From: Deuterostichococcus epilithicus
Lineage: Eukaryota; Chlorophyta; Trebouxiophyceae; Prasiolales; Stichococcaceae
Length of the DNA: 64,000 nucleotides
Direction of reading: 5' to 3'
NCBI GenBank assembly: GCA_033439295.1
Contig: JAVTLE010000017.1
Location: forward strand, 1,488,001-1,552,000
Part shown: piece by piece, positions 40,621 to 51,589 of the stretch
Position numbering within the stretch: position 1 is the stretch's first letter
How the letters are laid out: every line of letters begins with the position of its first letter
The notes under the pieces: model-generated
Databases searched by the model: none
What the model saw: only the letters and a program-made list of their open reading frames with translations
What the model was told of the DNA's origin: nothing
Made by a program: the position numbers and the translations under genes

Positions 40621-42500
40621 TGAGGGCGGCTCCTAGCTTATCGCGCGTGAGGAAGCCACTGCCATCGGTGTCGAACTCCTCGAAAGAAATCGCCAGCTTG
40701 TCGCTGTGCTGCCGCGCACTCATCTCGATGGTGTCCGCGATGAGCTCCTCGTAGTCAATCGTGTCAATCTAGCCCATGTCCAGCCGCTCCATCTGGCTGA
40801 CAAACTCCGAAGTTAGTGGAGGACATCCGTTTGAGGGTCGAGAGCTAAAGTTTTGCTGTTGAAGTCCGTTCCAGCTGCTGCGTCTGTGAGTGCGATGTAG
40901 TAAGAGTTTCAGCTTGGATTAACTGTCCACCTCTTGAACAGGCTTTGATAGCCGCTCGGCATTCGGCATCAGGTCGTAGGGAGCCTCAAGGTTTCAGCTC
41001 GACTGGGGCGTGCCAACGCTCTGTGGGTGGCAGCCATGCAGACTTGCTGGGGAAAGGCGCGGTGCAGACGACAGGTCCGAGCACTGAGGGCCGCTTCTTT
41101 GCCTGTGGAACTCTCCACGGCACTTGAACCGCATCAAGTTCGTGAGAAGCAGGCCGGCAGCGACCTCGAAGAGAAGCAGGGTGCTCACCAGTGTGCATGT
41201 TGCGACAGGTTCTTACCAGGGTGGCGAGCTCCTCCTCGCTCACAACGCTGCCCTGTGCCCGCAACGCCTTTCTCAGCTCCTCCACAGCGATGGTGCCGCT
41301 GGAGCAACTGTCGATGGCCTGCAGTCAATGGTCAGCGGCTTGCAGTCAGCCACTGCAGAGCCCCGCTGGGTCGACAGCCTGCCAGATATGACACTGGAAG
41401 CAGTTGCTGGGGGCCTGCAAACCTTTCGCTGCTTGCTGCTATTGAGTTGTCTTAGCAGCCAGTCCCCTCGAGGTTTTGAACAGCTGCAGCCTCTGCGCCA
41501 GTGAGCCACATCGCAACAAGTTCTTTTAGCAGGAAGACGATATATGCTGTGTCAAACTTATCAAGCTCTGGCAGAATCCAGAGCGCAGCAAGCGCCAGCA
41601 ATGCATACGTCTGGACAGCCACGAACGGCATCACAGACTCTTGCTCCTCGTCAAGGCTGTTCTGGAATATTGTAAATCACCTGGAAAATGGTGCGCAGGC
41701 CTGCAATTTCCGCGGGCGCCATGTTCCTGGCCAGAATGAACACCGCCTGCTGCTTCAGCGTTTTCATGGCTGAGACGCCCTGCATGCGGCGCAGGCTGAC
41801 GTTGTCCCGCGGCGCGCTGCTGGCGATGCCATCGTCCTTCACCCAGGGGTGCTGCAGGATCTCGACCGCCGTCGCCCGCTTTCGGATCCTGTAGCCCAGA
41901 GGACTCCAGGGTCGGATCCACTGCCATGCACGTGGAGATGTCGGGACCTCGAAAGGCGTGAACCGTGCGCTTGCAGCCACGAATAGCTTCATGTGAGCGG
42001 GTTGCTCTGTAGGCCGCCTGGCACACATCGTGTACCTTGTACAACAGCGCACCAGGTGCACGCTATGGCGGTCTCCGTAGACGCCCTTCAGCTGGGTGAT
42101 GTTGGGGTGGCCGCCCAGGTGATGCAGGATCTGCACCTCCCGCCGCACATCCTCAACGACCTTGCACTTTCTGCAGCAGACAGGCCCCGTCAGAACACTG
42201 GACCAGCGTTCAGCGCCCGAGAGGATATTCACGGGTCCTTGCGGTGTTTGCTGCACTCTGCAAGTGTCACCATGTGGAGCCTAGCAACCCCGAGAATGGC
42301 AAAACACACAGTACATGCGGCACTTCGGCGCCAGCGCAACGGCAACACATGAGCGCCGGGGCCGCCACTCACAGGAGCTTGCGCTTGGAGATGGATCTGC
42401 AGGCGTACTTCTGGCCAGTGGCCTTTTCCTCCGCCAACCGCGTGACGCCAAATCGCCCTCGGCCCAGCACCTCGCCCAGTGTGTACAGCTCTGTGACCTG
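40621..42500 (-). pseudogene. Broken calcium-dependent protein kinase (CDPK-like)
   Basis: On the minus strand, 42500-42373 encodes the kinase N-lobe (YTLGEVLGRGRFGVTRL, KYACRSISKRKLL). Then 42170-42053 encodes EDVRREVQILHHLGGHPNIT up to GDRHSVHL. The next recognisable exon, 41888-41681, begins at KRATAVEILQHPWVKDDG, so the catalytic loop, DFG and activation segment (about 150 residues) are missing with no room for them. The autoinhibitory region (SAMKTLKQQAVFILARNM, AGLRTIFQ) is present. EF-hand 1 (41318-41217) has a degraded loop, DSCSSGTIAVEE. EF-hand 2 at about 40790-40750 has an in-frame TAG in its loop (RLDMG, stop, IDTIDYEE). EF-hand 3 (FDTDGSGFLTRDKL) is intact, and EF-hand 4 is absent where the TAF12-like copy begins. 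Intact relatives are Ca2+-activated kinases; this one should be inactive. Confidence 0.82.
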
Positions 42501-43331
42501 CTGTCGCATCACAAATGAGCGGCAATTGTTTTGTGAGCCAGCACGCGCGCGTGATCTACCTAGTCTTGTTGCCAAAAGGGTCACAAATACGAAGTGTGCA
42601 TCTGCATTGACGGGTGGGTGTGGCCAATGCGCCTGCACTTGCCCGCTGAGCTGGCCCAGCTGGCCTGACATTGAGCGGGTTGGAGGGCACCGTAAGCGGC
42701 AGGCTGACAACATGCGTGGCAGCTTTTGCACGGCTGCTGCCCACCTTCATGGCGCAGTCAAGCACCCGCTCCCGTCCAAACCGCGCTGCCACAGCGTTCT
42801 GAAAGGGCACAGCAAGTGACATTTCGGTACCGGACGTCTCGACAGCAGCCGAAGCACGCAGATAGTATGCCCGGTGCTGTATGCTTCACCAATTGGGCTG
42901 AAGACGCTGGCCTTGAGGCCTCCTTGACTGCCTTCGTTCATCGCAGCATTGCGGTGATGCCTGGCCGGGTTATCTTTGTCGCTAATTGAGCGGCTGCAGC
43001 CCATTGTGCTCAATGAGATAACATCGGATTTGGCTCTTTTGACCAGAGGAAATGACTGCAGAGCCAGTGCCAGAGTGCAAGAGGTACCGTACATTGCCGT
43101 ACATCCCAGGCGGACCTCTGACGTCTCGGCGAATTGCCTGCACGCAGAGCAGCAGCAGCAGCTTCCCCAGCAAACAGCCAAACAAAAGTTTGCAACGTCC
43201 TTGGCTGCAACTTTCCTCGTAACGAAGCCGCTCAGCAGCCTGCAGTAAGAAGCCAAGAGCTAGCTAGCAGGTCCACCTGTGCTAGTTGATCTTGGCCGGT
43301 CCCACTTTGCTTCCTGATCTAACACTTCACG
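42501..43331. other. Region 5' of the CDPK remnant and of the F-box/LRR gene
   Basis: These 830 bases lie between divergent genes. No convincing CDPK N-terminal exon (a myristoylation-type MG start) is found upstream of 42500, in line with the gene being a remnant. The rest should include the F-box/LRR gene promoter. Confidence 0.4.
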
Positions 43332-46300
43332 ATGGAATCTGAGGCGCGGCCCAGTACCATGCTCGACCTGCCCCTGGACGTATGGGGCACCATCTTGCAC
43401 AGGCTCGGGGACGGTGCAGATGGAACAGCGCATCTTGCGGCGCTGCGCTGCGTCTGCAGCCGCATCCGGACGGCCGTCGACGCGTCCCTGACGCACCTGC
43501 ACCCGCACTCGGGCGTTGACGGGCCCGAGCTTGGCGCGATGCTGCTCCGGTCACCAGGTGCGTGCTGCTGGCACCACGGGTGCCGCAGACCGCGGCGCTG
43601 CATCCTGAACTACCACCCCAATTTGTGATATGCACATGCGCAACCTCAATGCTGCCTCCCATTTAGCGTGCTTGTGGCGCGTAAGAGTTCTGGGAATCAT
43701 GGCACCACCGCTGTCTGAAGAATGGCGGCATTGGGGCCATATCTGCGCAGGGCTGCGCAGCCTGGTGCTGGCGGAGCTGTCGCCAGGGATGTCGGCGTCG
43801 CTGCTGGCGCGGCTGGAGCAGCTGCGCAGCCTGTCCTCGCTGGACATTCCGTGAGTTGTGCTCAGAACCCTGAGGAATCTCAGTTGGCGCTGTGCAGTTG
43901 CGACACAGAGATGCACCTGACAATCAACCCCCTCTTGTTCCGCCTGGCCCTACCACATGCACACTGTCCGCACGCTGTCAGCTAAGACCAGGAGTACACA
44001 GGCGAGGCGGCTGTCAATGTCCGCTGCGAGCACCTGCGCTGGTCAGTTCAAAGCGTGCAACCATGAGGCGCTGCATTAAACCCTGGCGCCGATCAATACA
44101 CGCAAACCAGTGCCACAGACTCGTTCAGGTTCTTCGCCCTGGCCACCGGGTCCTCGGACGACATGCAGCCTGAAAACTGGACGCGCTTGCAGCGGCTGAC
44201 GTCGCACCAGTGCGTCAAACCCTCGTGAACATTGTAATGACCTCAAAACCCTGCAACGACCCCGCCGCAGGATGTTTGCGGACATGCAGCTGGAGGACTG
44301 GACGCGGCTGGGGCGGCTGACGGCGCTTACGCTGCGGGTCTCGAGGGAGGAACATCACGGCACGCTGGCGGCGGTGCTGCCGCGCATGACGCAGCTGCAG
44401 TCGCTGGTGCTGCCAGACTGCCAGCCGCCAGGGCTGTGCGAGGAAGGTGGGTGTCAAGCAACACATTATTGCTCATAACGGGCCTGGGGCCAGCCAAGTT
44501 AGCGGAGACTGCGCTGTAATCAGGGCAGCTGTGCAGCCCTTTTCTTGAAAACTCTGACAGGTGGACGGACTGCGGGTATGCTGGCTCCGGTCAAACAACC
44601 ATGGGCCAAGCACCCGCTGCACCCAGACCTCAGACTTGTGCCATGTGGTGCCGCTATCGCCGCTGCCGCTGCTGCTCCCAGGCGCCAGACGTCCACCCTG
44701 GTGATCCCATCGCCGGCGGGGCGCACACACGAGTGAGCAGCAAGCCATTTCCATGTCGTCCGCAGATGTGCGCCAGCTGTCGAGCTTGACGGCGCTCACG
44801 CGTCTGGACCTTGGGGACGCCGACTGGCCGGCGGTGGCGGAGCTGGCGGCTGAGCTGCCTTTGCTGGCGGTCCTGTCCATCGACTTCATGTCGAGGATGT
44901 GCGTCACGCCATGGGTGCGCTCGTCTGCCTGCGTCCCGCTTGCAGCGCGCTGCAGCGGGGAGCACAGCAGATCGCATGTTAGCAGAGCAGAGCAGAGCAC
45001 AGCAGGAGCGCAAGGCTGCTCGCGGGCCGTCTGCCCGACGCCTTACCATGGCTGCCGTGTTCATGAACTTGGGAGCCCAAATTTTTCACATGGCGCGTGC
45101 TGTACGGTTTTGCAAGGTCAGCTGGCCAATGCAAACGGCTGCAAGGCCTACGTGCGGCTGGGTGCATACAGATGCGCTGCCGCCAGCACATTGCCCCCCT
45201 GCTGTCGTGAACCTCACTGACCCGCCTGCTTCGTGCTGCAGGGTGGCCCGAATGCCGAGGCCACACAGGCGCTGCTGCAGCTGCGTACATGATCAGTGCT
45301 GCCTGCGACATCACTGACCCATTGACGGATGGTTTCTGCAGGGAGGGCCGAGCAGCGAGGCTGTGACGGCGCTGGTGCGGCTGGGGGAGGCGCCTGCGCT
45401 GCGGGAGCTGCGCCTCGCCGCTCGGCTGGACGACACGCGGCTGCTGGAGCTGCGGCTGCGTCCCGATGTGCAGGCGAGCGGCAGCCTGACATCCCGCACT
45501 GCTGTCATCGCCGCAGAGCATGCGGCAAACGAACTCTTCTGAGAAGATGCCAGTTGCTGGGTCCATCCCCGCACAATGCAAAGTTTCTTCTGTGTGTTCC
45601 TCTCCTGTCGACTCGCCGGTGCTTCGTGCACTCCCGCTCATAAAGCATGTGTTGCATCCCACCGCAGGTCACATTTATCGACAGGCGTACAGCTCCTGCG
45701 AACCCCATGCCGCCTCGCTCAGTCGCGTGGCACCTGCAGTGGCTGCACGCGCCCGCGGCGCTGGCGCTGACGACCGCCGTGCCTTGGGACCTGGCCGCGG
45801 GCGCCGCCGCCGCCGCGCCATGGCCGCTGGCCGACCGCCTGACCTCTCTGCGCCTCACGGCGGCAAAAGTCGCGCCGACCGCCGTCGCGGGCCTGGCCCC
45901 CGCGCTGCCGCAGCTGCGGCTGCTGCATCTGGACAGGTGTCTTTCCCCCCTCCAAAGCTTGCTGTGCTATACGACCCTCTCGGCTTGCGGCACTGCCACT
46001 GGTTCTGGACCGCAATGCCTGCGGGCCCGCCTGCCGCTGGCCTGTAGTGCCTGGGCGCTTTTCAAATCTCGAAGCCGGGACAACGAGCAGCGCACAGCCT
46101 CGCTCGCACTGTGGGAGCTGTCCAGTCCCCGGCCTTCGTGCCTGGGGCAGGCACGTCGACTGCGTGCCCCTGCGGTTGTGCCCCGTAGCAAGATTCACCG
46201 ACAGCTCTGACTGCCCTGTGGTGCCGTAATGCTAGGTGTGCCGGAGAGCTGGGGCCGCTGCTTCGTGGGCTGCGCATAGTAGAGAGCGTGAGCCTTGCGG

Positions 46301-47770
46301 GCGCCTTTGCCGGCGGTGAACTCTTTGCTGATTTGGCGCACCTGGGTGGCAGCCTTCACACCCTGGACGCCCGGCGGCTGACGCATGAGGTGCGATCTTG
46401 ATTCTGTGGAGGTCCCAGTTTGTCGATGCCAGCTGTCGGGCCAGCAGCCTCTGTAGGTACGCTGCGCTGCCCGGCCTGGTAGGCTTTGGCAGTGACAGCA
46501 TCGACCTCTTGCATTCGCTGTCTGCAGCAATGCACTTGCAGCGAGCCGTCGCTTGTGCCCGCCTGACCGCGCCGGGCGGCCCTTCGCCCGCAGGTCACCA
46601 ACAAGCACATGCGGCAGCTGGCCGCGCTGAGCGCCCTGACCAGCCTGCGCCTTGAGCTGAACCCGCAAATGCCGGCCGCCGCCGCCCCCGGGGACGAGGC
46701 CTTACACTTGCTGGGGCGCCTGACCTCGCTGAGGCGGCTGCAGCTCGCCAATGCTGTGGGAGTGGTGGACGCCGGGCTGAAGCCGCTGTCCAGTCTGGCG
46801 GCGCTCACGAACCTGCGACTGTCAGGTTCATGCTCGATCCGACAAATTTGCTTGTGCGTCACAAGAGAAAAGGGTCCAGCCGGGGTGCATGTGTGACCAT
46901 GTAACATGGCAACTCGCCTACTCCGCTGAGCTCAGCTGCCTACGCTGCCACTGACAGCACGGCCAGGGTCTCTGGAGGGATCGCCAGCACTCAGCCTGCG
47001 CCCCAAGTCGTTCGAGGCTGCACCTGCAAGCACCAGGGTCCAGGCAATGTGCAATGCCTGCAGGCTGCCGGCGGCTGACGGGGCGAGGCCTGGCGCCGCT
47101 GGCGGCTGCTGGCGTGCCGCTGCGGCGGCTGCGCCTTGACGATGGCGCCGCCTGCGACGACGCCGGCCTCACAGCGGCGGCGGGGTTCCCCGACCTGACC
47201 TCCCTGCGGCTGTCGGCGCTGCGGCGGGAGGCGCCCTTCTGGGCGGGGCTGCCCTGGACGCCCTCCCGCTTCGTGGAGTGGCGGCTGTGCCTGCTGGGCG
47301 GCGGCAGCGGCAACGACTCCCCTGACGGCAACAGCGGGACGAGGCATGGCGGCAGCGGGATCTCGCAAACTGGCGGCGGCGGCCGCGAGGCGAACGTTGT
47401 AGCCGCCGCCCGCAACACCAGCCTGCAGCGGCTGGTCATAGACGATGCTTTCCTCAGCGACGCCGGTCTGGTGGAGGGGCTGGCGGTGCTGCCGAACCTG
47501 CGCTGCCTGGAGCTCCGTGCCTGCCACTGGCTGGGCGGCGGGGGCCTCACGGGCGCGGCGGCCTGCCCCCGGCTGCGCACGCTCACGCTGACGCAGTGCA
47601 ACGGCGTCGACGAGGCAGGGCTGGCGCCGCTGGTGCGCTCAGCGCCGGGGCTGGCAAATTTAGAGGTCGTGCGTTGCAACCAATTGCGGCCGGCGGCGCT
47701 GCAGGCGCTGCAAGCTGCGTTCCTGGCGTCGAATGGCCGCCCGCTTGCGGTGGCGCACCTCCGTGCGTGA
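43332..47770 (+). CDS. F-box-like / leucine-rich-repeat protein
   Basis: Nine exons: 43332-43557, 43751-43850, 44271-44446, 44766-44914, 45342-45473, 45668-45936, 46236-46389, 46594-46825 and 47064-47770 (stop TGA), phases consistent at each join. The first exon encodes an F-box-like helix set (MLDLPLDVWGTILHRL, LAALRCVCSRIRTAV). The rest is a long run of RNI/LRR repeats: LTALTRLDLGDADWP, LTSLRLTAAKVAP, LTSLRRLQLANAVGV, LPNLRCLELRACHWL, LRTLTLTQCNGVDEAGLAPL. The architecture matches SCF substrate receptors (FBXL/AMN1-like), where the F-box binds SKP1 and the LRR arc holds substrate; the F-box here is divergent. A Gly/Ser/Asn-rich loop interrupts the LRRs near 47300-47400. Exon 5 ends at a GC donor (45474). 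Introns hold copies of exon 3 and exon 5 starts. Confidence 0.8.
44126..44203 (+). repeat. Intronic echo of F-box/LRR gene exon 3 start
   Basis: The stretch encoding FFALATGSSDDMQPENWTRL, preceded by cag, copies the exon 3 start at 44271 (MFADMQLEDWTRLGRL), about 90 bases upstream. The acceptor and phase are kept, so it might be an alternative exon, but the frame meets no good donor. Confidence 0.65.
45238..45285 (+). repeat. Intronic echo of F-box/LRR gene exon 5 start
   Basis: The sequence cag|ggtggcccgaatgccgagg then ccacacaggcgctgctgcag parallels exon 5 at 45342 (cag|ggagggccgagcagcgagg, ctgtgacggcgctggtgcgg). It lies about 100 bases upstream with an intact acceptor and soon reaches a stop. 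Confidence 0.75.
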
Positions 47771-48435
47771 CAAGCGAGCTTGCAGCCGCCGCCATCTCCC
47801 GTCAGGCGTCAGCGGCATGAGGCAGCAGTGATAGACCCATTCCCAGCCACAGCCTAGGTCACAATTTATATCTTGGGAGCCCACGTGCTCGTCTGACAAC
47901 TCTGCGATTGGGACGCTTCATTCACGTCTCACGCTTCCCTTGGGGTGCAGACGGCGTCAAACTTTCAACTTCTCACCTGTGAGAGAACTGGTCCATCAAT
48001 CCCTGCTTTGTTGACGTACTCATAGCACTGGTCAGAGACAAAGTGTGGTACAGAAGAGCGTGAACTTCAAGGCACTCTTTCAGCCGGGACTCCTTCAGCT
48101 ATAATACCCGTCGACATGACCGGCAGGCACTGCTGGGCGTGACGGCTGGTGCCAAATTGTGGTCAGTGTAGATGTGACTGTCTCGGTGGTCGTCCCTTGA
48201 CTATTGCGCCAGCACGAGGTGCAGCACGTGTGACCAGAGACCCAGGTTATCATAGGTTTGCGGCACCGTAGCATCAATCATGCACTTACGCCACTCCTGT
48301 TCAAGAAGCATGTGTTCGAAGACGCCGAGGAATTGTCCATCCTGCGAAAGCTGTGCACCCTCCTCCTCCTCCTGTTCACGCCACAGGCACGGCTAGCGTG
48401 GCCACCGCAGCCGCCCTCACTGCGGCCAAGAACTC
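47771..48435. other. Convergent intergenic region containing a dispersed-repeat copy
   Basis: The F-box/LRR gene (plus) and the Tmemb_14 gene (minus) end towards this 665-base stretch. It holds copy B of the repeat shared with 30503-30630 and otherwise no recognisable feature. Confidence 0.45.
47868..47990 (+). repeat. Dispersed repeat, copy B
   Basis: Same ordered blocks as copy A: ttgggagcccacgtgc, cgtctgacaa, gattggga, ggtgcag, ggcgtcaaa and tctcacctg, with indels. It is direct relative to copy A and lies in a 3' intergenic region. Confidence 0.65.
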
Positions 48436-49964
48436 TCACTGCGGCCAGTTGGCATACCACGCCGTGGAGACCAGCGATACCAGCGCCACCATCCCCGACG
48501 GCATGAACTTGCGGCTCTTGCGGTAGCGATTGCCCATGGCGGCTGTCAGCGCCGCCGACGTCACTGCATGCATGCAGGAGGACAAGTCAGCGTCCGCTGA
48601 CCGCATGTACGGGGTGCAGGAATATGCGGTGGCTGCTGCTGCTGCTGACGCAGTACGCTCTGCTGACTTAAGTCACTGGCACCAGTCACGCCAGCAGCTT
48701 GATGGTGAACCAGGGCGCCATTGGCATCCTGGTTGCTGTGCCAGCTGGCCGCCCAGCAGTGTCTGCAACAGCTGGCTGCTGCTCTGCTGCCAGACCCACC
48801 GCATCCTGCAGCTGCCGAGGCGCCGAGACAGCAGCGCCCTGCCGTCTCGCACGGTCTTCAGGTGCTGCCCATCGGGCGCCGCTTCCAATACACATGTGAA
48901 AAGTGAACCGTGAAGTCTTTGCGTTGAGGATTCAAGCAGCTCACCCAGCGCGATGCCCATGCCGGCCTGTTGGTACACACCCATTTGCCAGACGGCTGCC
49001 AGCAGGCAGGTGCCGACGGCTGAGCTGGCGATGAGGCTCGGCCGGCTGCCCTTTTTGAAGTATGCGTATGCGCCGCCACCTGCACATCAGCAGCACTGGA
49101 CGTCAAGCTTTATTCTGTCAGACGGTGGTATACTTCCCTTGGGACGCAGCTCGCTCTGCATTTTACTGTCACCGCTGTAACAAGCAAGCTCGAGCTACAG
49201 CTCGTCCTTCGCAGCACGAGACTGGGTACAGCTTCCAACCTGGTGTACAGCATGCACAACACCACTTGTGCAGCCACATTTGACGCCGCAGCTATCTGAC
49301 GGCACAAATTCTGCTCCAGTTTGGCAGCTTCCGGGGAGTATAAGCACAATGGCAGCTAGGATCCTGCCAGAGAGCGTCCAATGTCGGACCGTAGAGCGCC
49401 AGGGCATAGGTCAGCGTCCAGATGCGACGGGCGTCCCACCCACTGCCGCCCCCGCTGCCCCCGGAAGAGCCATCGCCTCCGCCGCCGCCCCCGCCGCTGT
49501 TGCCGCCAATGCTGTCACTGCCGCCGCCGCCTGCGTAAATCACTCGCTACTGTGGCAGCACCAGTCAAGTTCAATGGTGCCGAGAAGCGTAAGGTTGGCA
49601 GACGCGCATGAGTGCACAGATGAGTTTGTGCATGTAGATCAGCCACCTGCTGCTGGTGCTGCACACCAAAGGTTGCCCTGACGAGGTCTGCCTCGCCGTG
49701 CAGGTAGGCAGACCAGCCGAGATGGGAACCTGTGTGCAGGCGCGGCCGTGCGTTCAAAATTTGAAATGGCCGGTTGCATCAATGACTGCTCTTTGACGAT
49801 GCAAGAATGCACCAAAACTACCTGCTGAACGTCTTTTCAGCTGCAATTGGGGATGCTTTGCCGCAGCTGGTCCTTACGGAACTACTCGAGGACTGATGCC
49901 TGCTGACCGCGCAACGAGCTGCACATCTTGGCGACACTCGGGTTGAGCATTGCGCAGCCATCAT
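48436..49964 (-). CDS. Tmemb_14 family protein (plastid FAX / TMEM14-like)
   Basis: Five exons on the minus strand: 49964-49822, 49729-49677, 49530-49390, 49079-48945 and 48563-48436 (stop TGA), 600 bases, 199 residues, phases consistent. The N-terminus is Ser/Ala/Arg-rich (MMAAQCSTRVSPRCAARC), resembling a chloroplast transit peptide, followed by a Gly/Ser linker. Four short hydrophobic segments follow with the family's pattern: WTLTYALALYGGGGAYAYFK, KGSRPSLIASSAVGTCLLAA, VYQQAGMGIAL and KSRKFMPSGMVALVSLVST. The (K)KGSxPSL and KFMPSG motifs are typical of TMEM14/FAX proteins. Plant FAX proteins export fatty acids across the plastid inner envelope, so that role is inferred. Exon 2 ends at an unusual GC donor (49676) and is the weakest part; the start is the first of two adjacent ATGs. 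Confidence 0.78.
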
Positions 49965-50412
49965 GTCATCAAAGCTGCTGCAGGAAACGGACGTACTGTC
50001 ACGGAAACGTACAATGCGCAGATGAAGCAGACGACACCTGGAGATGTCACTTACAGTACCCGGGCAACGACTCCGCACCAGTCCTCATTCGCGCATTATC
50101 TCGCGAAACGATACAACTAAACACACCACAGTATTACATTACGCGGACCTAACGGCAGTCCTGCAGGATTGACACAGCTTGCAGACCTGCGTTGGACCCC
50201 TTGAAGCTCAGCGGCGCGCTCATAGAGGGAAAGTTCCCTTCTGCCGACGCTCACACAGCTTAAGCAACTCGTCCCGTGCTGCGCTGCGAGTGGTCTGGCT
50301 AGTGCTGGTTGAGAAGTTTGAGCGTGCCACAGTTGATGCGCAGTCTGCTACCCTCAGTCCGCCACAGTCGCTGGCCGCGAGTCACTTGTACACCAAGAGC
50401 TTCACTGGAAGC
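49965..50412. promoter_or_regulatory. Divergent intergenic region, Tmemb_14 gene / PPP1R11 gene
   Basis: Starts at 49964 (minus) and 50413 (plus) face away from each other over about 450 bases, so both promoters lie here. No specific element is identified. The PPP1R11 frame stays open to the left, so its true start may be further upstream. Confidence 0.45.
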
Positions 50413-51240
50413 ATGAACAGCTCAGCTAGCTTCACGGGGAGCACAACCACCACGACCGCCGCGCCGGTGCCGGCGCCCGCACAGCAGCAACCCGCGGCGC
50501 AGCATTTCCAGCAAGGAGGTGAATCCGGTGCCGCAGGCCCCAGCACATCGCCGGGAGTGAGCGGTGCTCCTGCCGGGCTCGCCAGCCATCCGCAAGGTCG
50601 GTGTTTGTGGCCGCGGCAGTCTCTCCATTTTGCGGCCGATTTGCAGGCATGCAACCATGCAACCCAACCATATGCGCCTTCCAAACATTTGTCGATAGTC
50701 TGATGTGTTGACACTGCAGAACGGCTAGTACTGAGGCTGCGGCCCCGGCGCAAGAAGGTGCGCATGTATATTGGTCGTTTGCGTGGCAGATGATGATGGG
50801 TCGGGCGTGAACCTAGACGTCTGTGGACATTTTGTCGGACCGGAGCATGCCTGTCATTGAAGCAGCAAATTCAATGCTGGCATGAATGCACGCTGCAGGG
50901 CGTGCAGTGGAGCAATGACACAGTGGACAATGAGGACATGGGCAAGAAGAAGTCCAAGAGTAAGAGATCTGTATGTACATGCAGCATGCTGCCTGGTTGG
51001 CGCATTCCCGCTTGCTGTGCGAGCTCAATAATGCCACTGCGAGCAGCTTTGCCTGACAGACTGCTGACTCCCGATGCAGAGTGTTGCATCTTTCACAAGC
51101 AGCGGCGGTTTGGCGAGTGGTCAGACAGCAGCGACAGCGACAGTGACGACCGGGATGGCAGCAGCGATGGCGGCGACGGCGGCTGCGAGCACTGTCACCC
51201 ACCAGGCCCGCCGCCCGGAGGGGAGCTTGCAGCAGCTTGA
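50413..51240 (+). CDS. Protein phosphatase 1 inhibitor-3 (PPP1R11-like)
   Basis: Four exons: 50413-50596, 50720-50757, 50899-50959 and 51080-51240 (stop TGA), 444 bases, 147 residues, phases consistent. The N-terminal 60 residues are Thr/Pro/Gln/Ala-rich. The conserved core is RLVLRLRPRRKKGVQWSN then DTVDNEDMGKKKSKKCC, IFHKQRRFGEW, an acidic Asp/Ser run and a Cys/His cluster CEHCHPPG. This is the order of animal PPP1R11, plant inhibitor-3 and yeast Ypi1. The V-x-W step (GVQWSND, usually KKVSW or KKVRW) is the PP1-docking RVxF-like site. Family members regulate nuclear PP1, and the human protein also has E3 ubiquitin ligase activity through its cysteines. Two of the four exons are under 65 bases. 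Start choice is the first ATG of the open frame. Confidence 0.9.
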
Positions 51241-51589
51241 TGAGAGCGCGTCCGCCTGGTGCACAAAGTGCTATGGGGCTGGCGCATCAATGCAGAAGAG
51301 GGAGGCAGCGTTGTGGAATATCATTACATCCTTTGGCTTTGGACATGGGTTGCACCTTTGTCAATTCTAGGTAGTGGGTTGTGCAGAGCACATAGGCTTT
51401 TCCAACATGCCATTGGGAGCACGAAAGGCTTATGTAAGCAACATGACGTGCATGCTGGGCTCCCAAGCTGGCGAACCATGTGCGCATTGCGCAACCGCAG
51501 GCGCACTTGCAGCTTCAGCAGCCAACGGAATCATGCAGCCCTTCTTTTGTACGTTGAGGGCAGGCTTTTGATGTCAAGGCAGGTCCACG
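51241..51589. other. Short intergenic gap between PPP1R11 and the Wss1-like gene
   Basis: These 349 bases separate two genes in the same orientation and must hold the 3' UTR of one and the promoter of the other. No feature is distinguished. Confidence 0.5.

Noticed and set aside
42556-42822. Minus-strand frame upstream of the CDPK remnant as its N-terminal exon
   Set aside because: It lacks a CDPK-like variable domain or myristoylation start and has no convincing donor in phase with the next exon.
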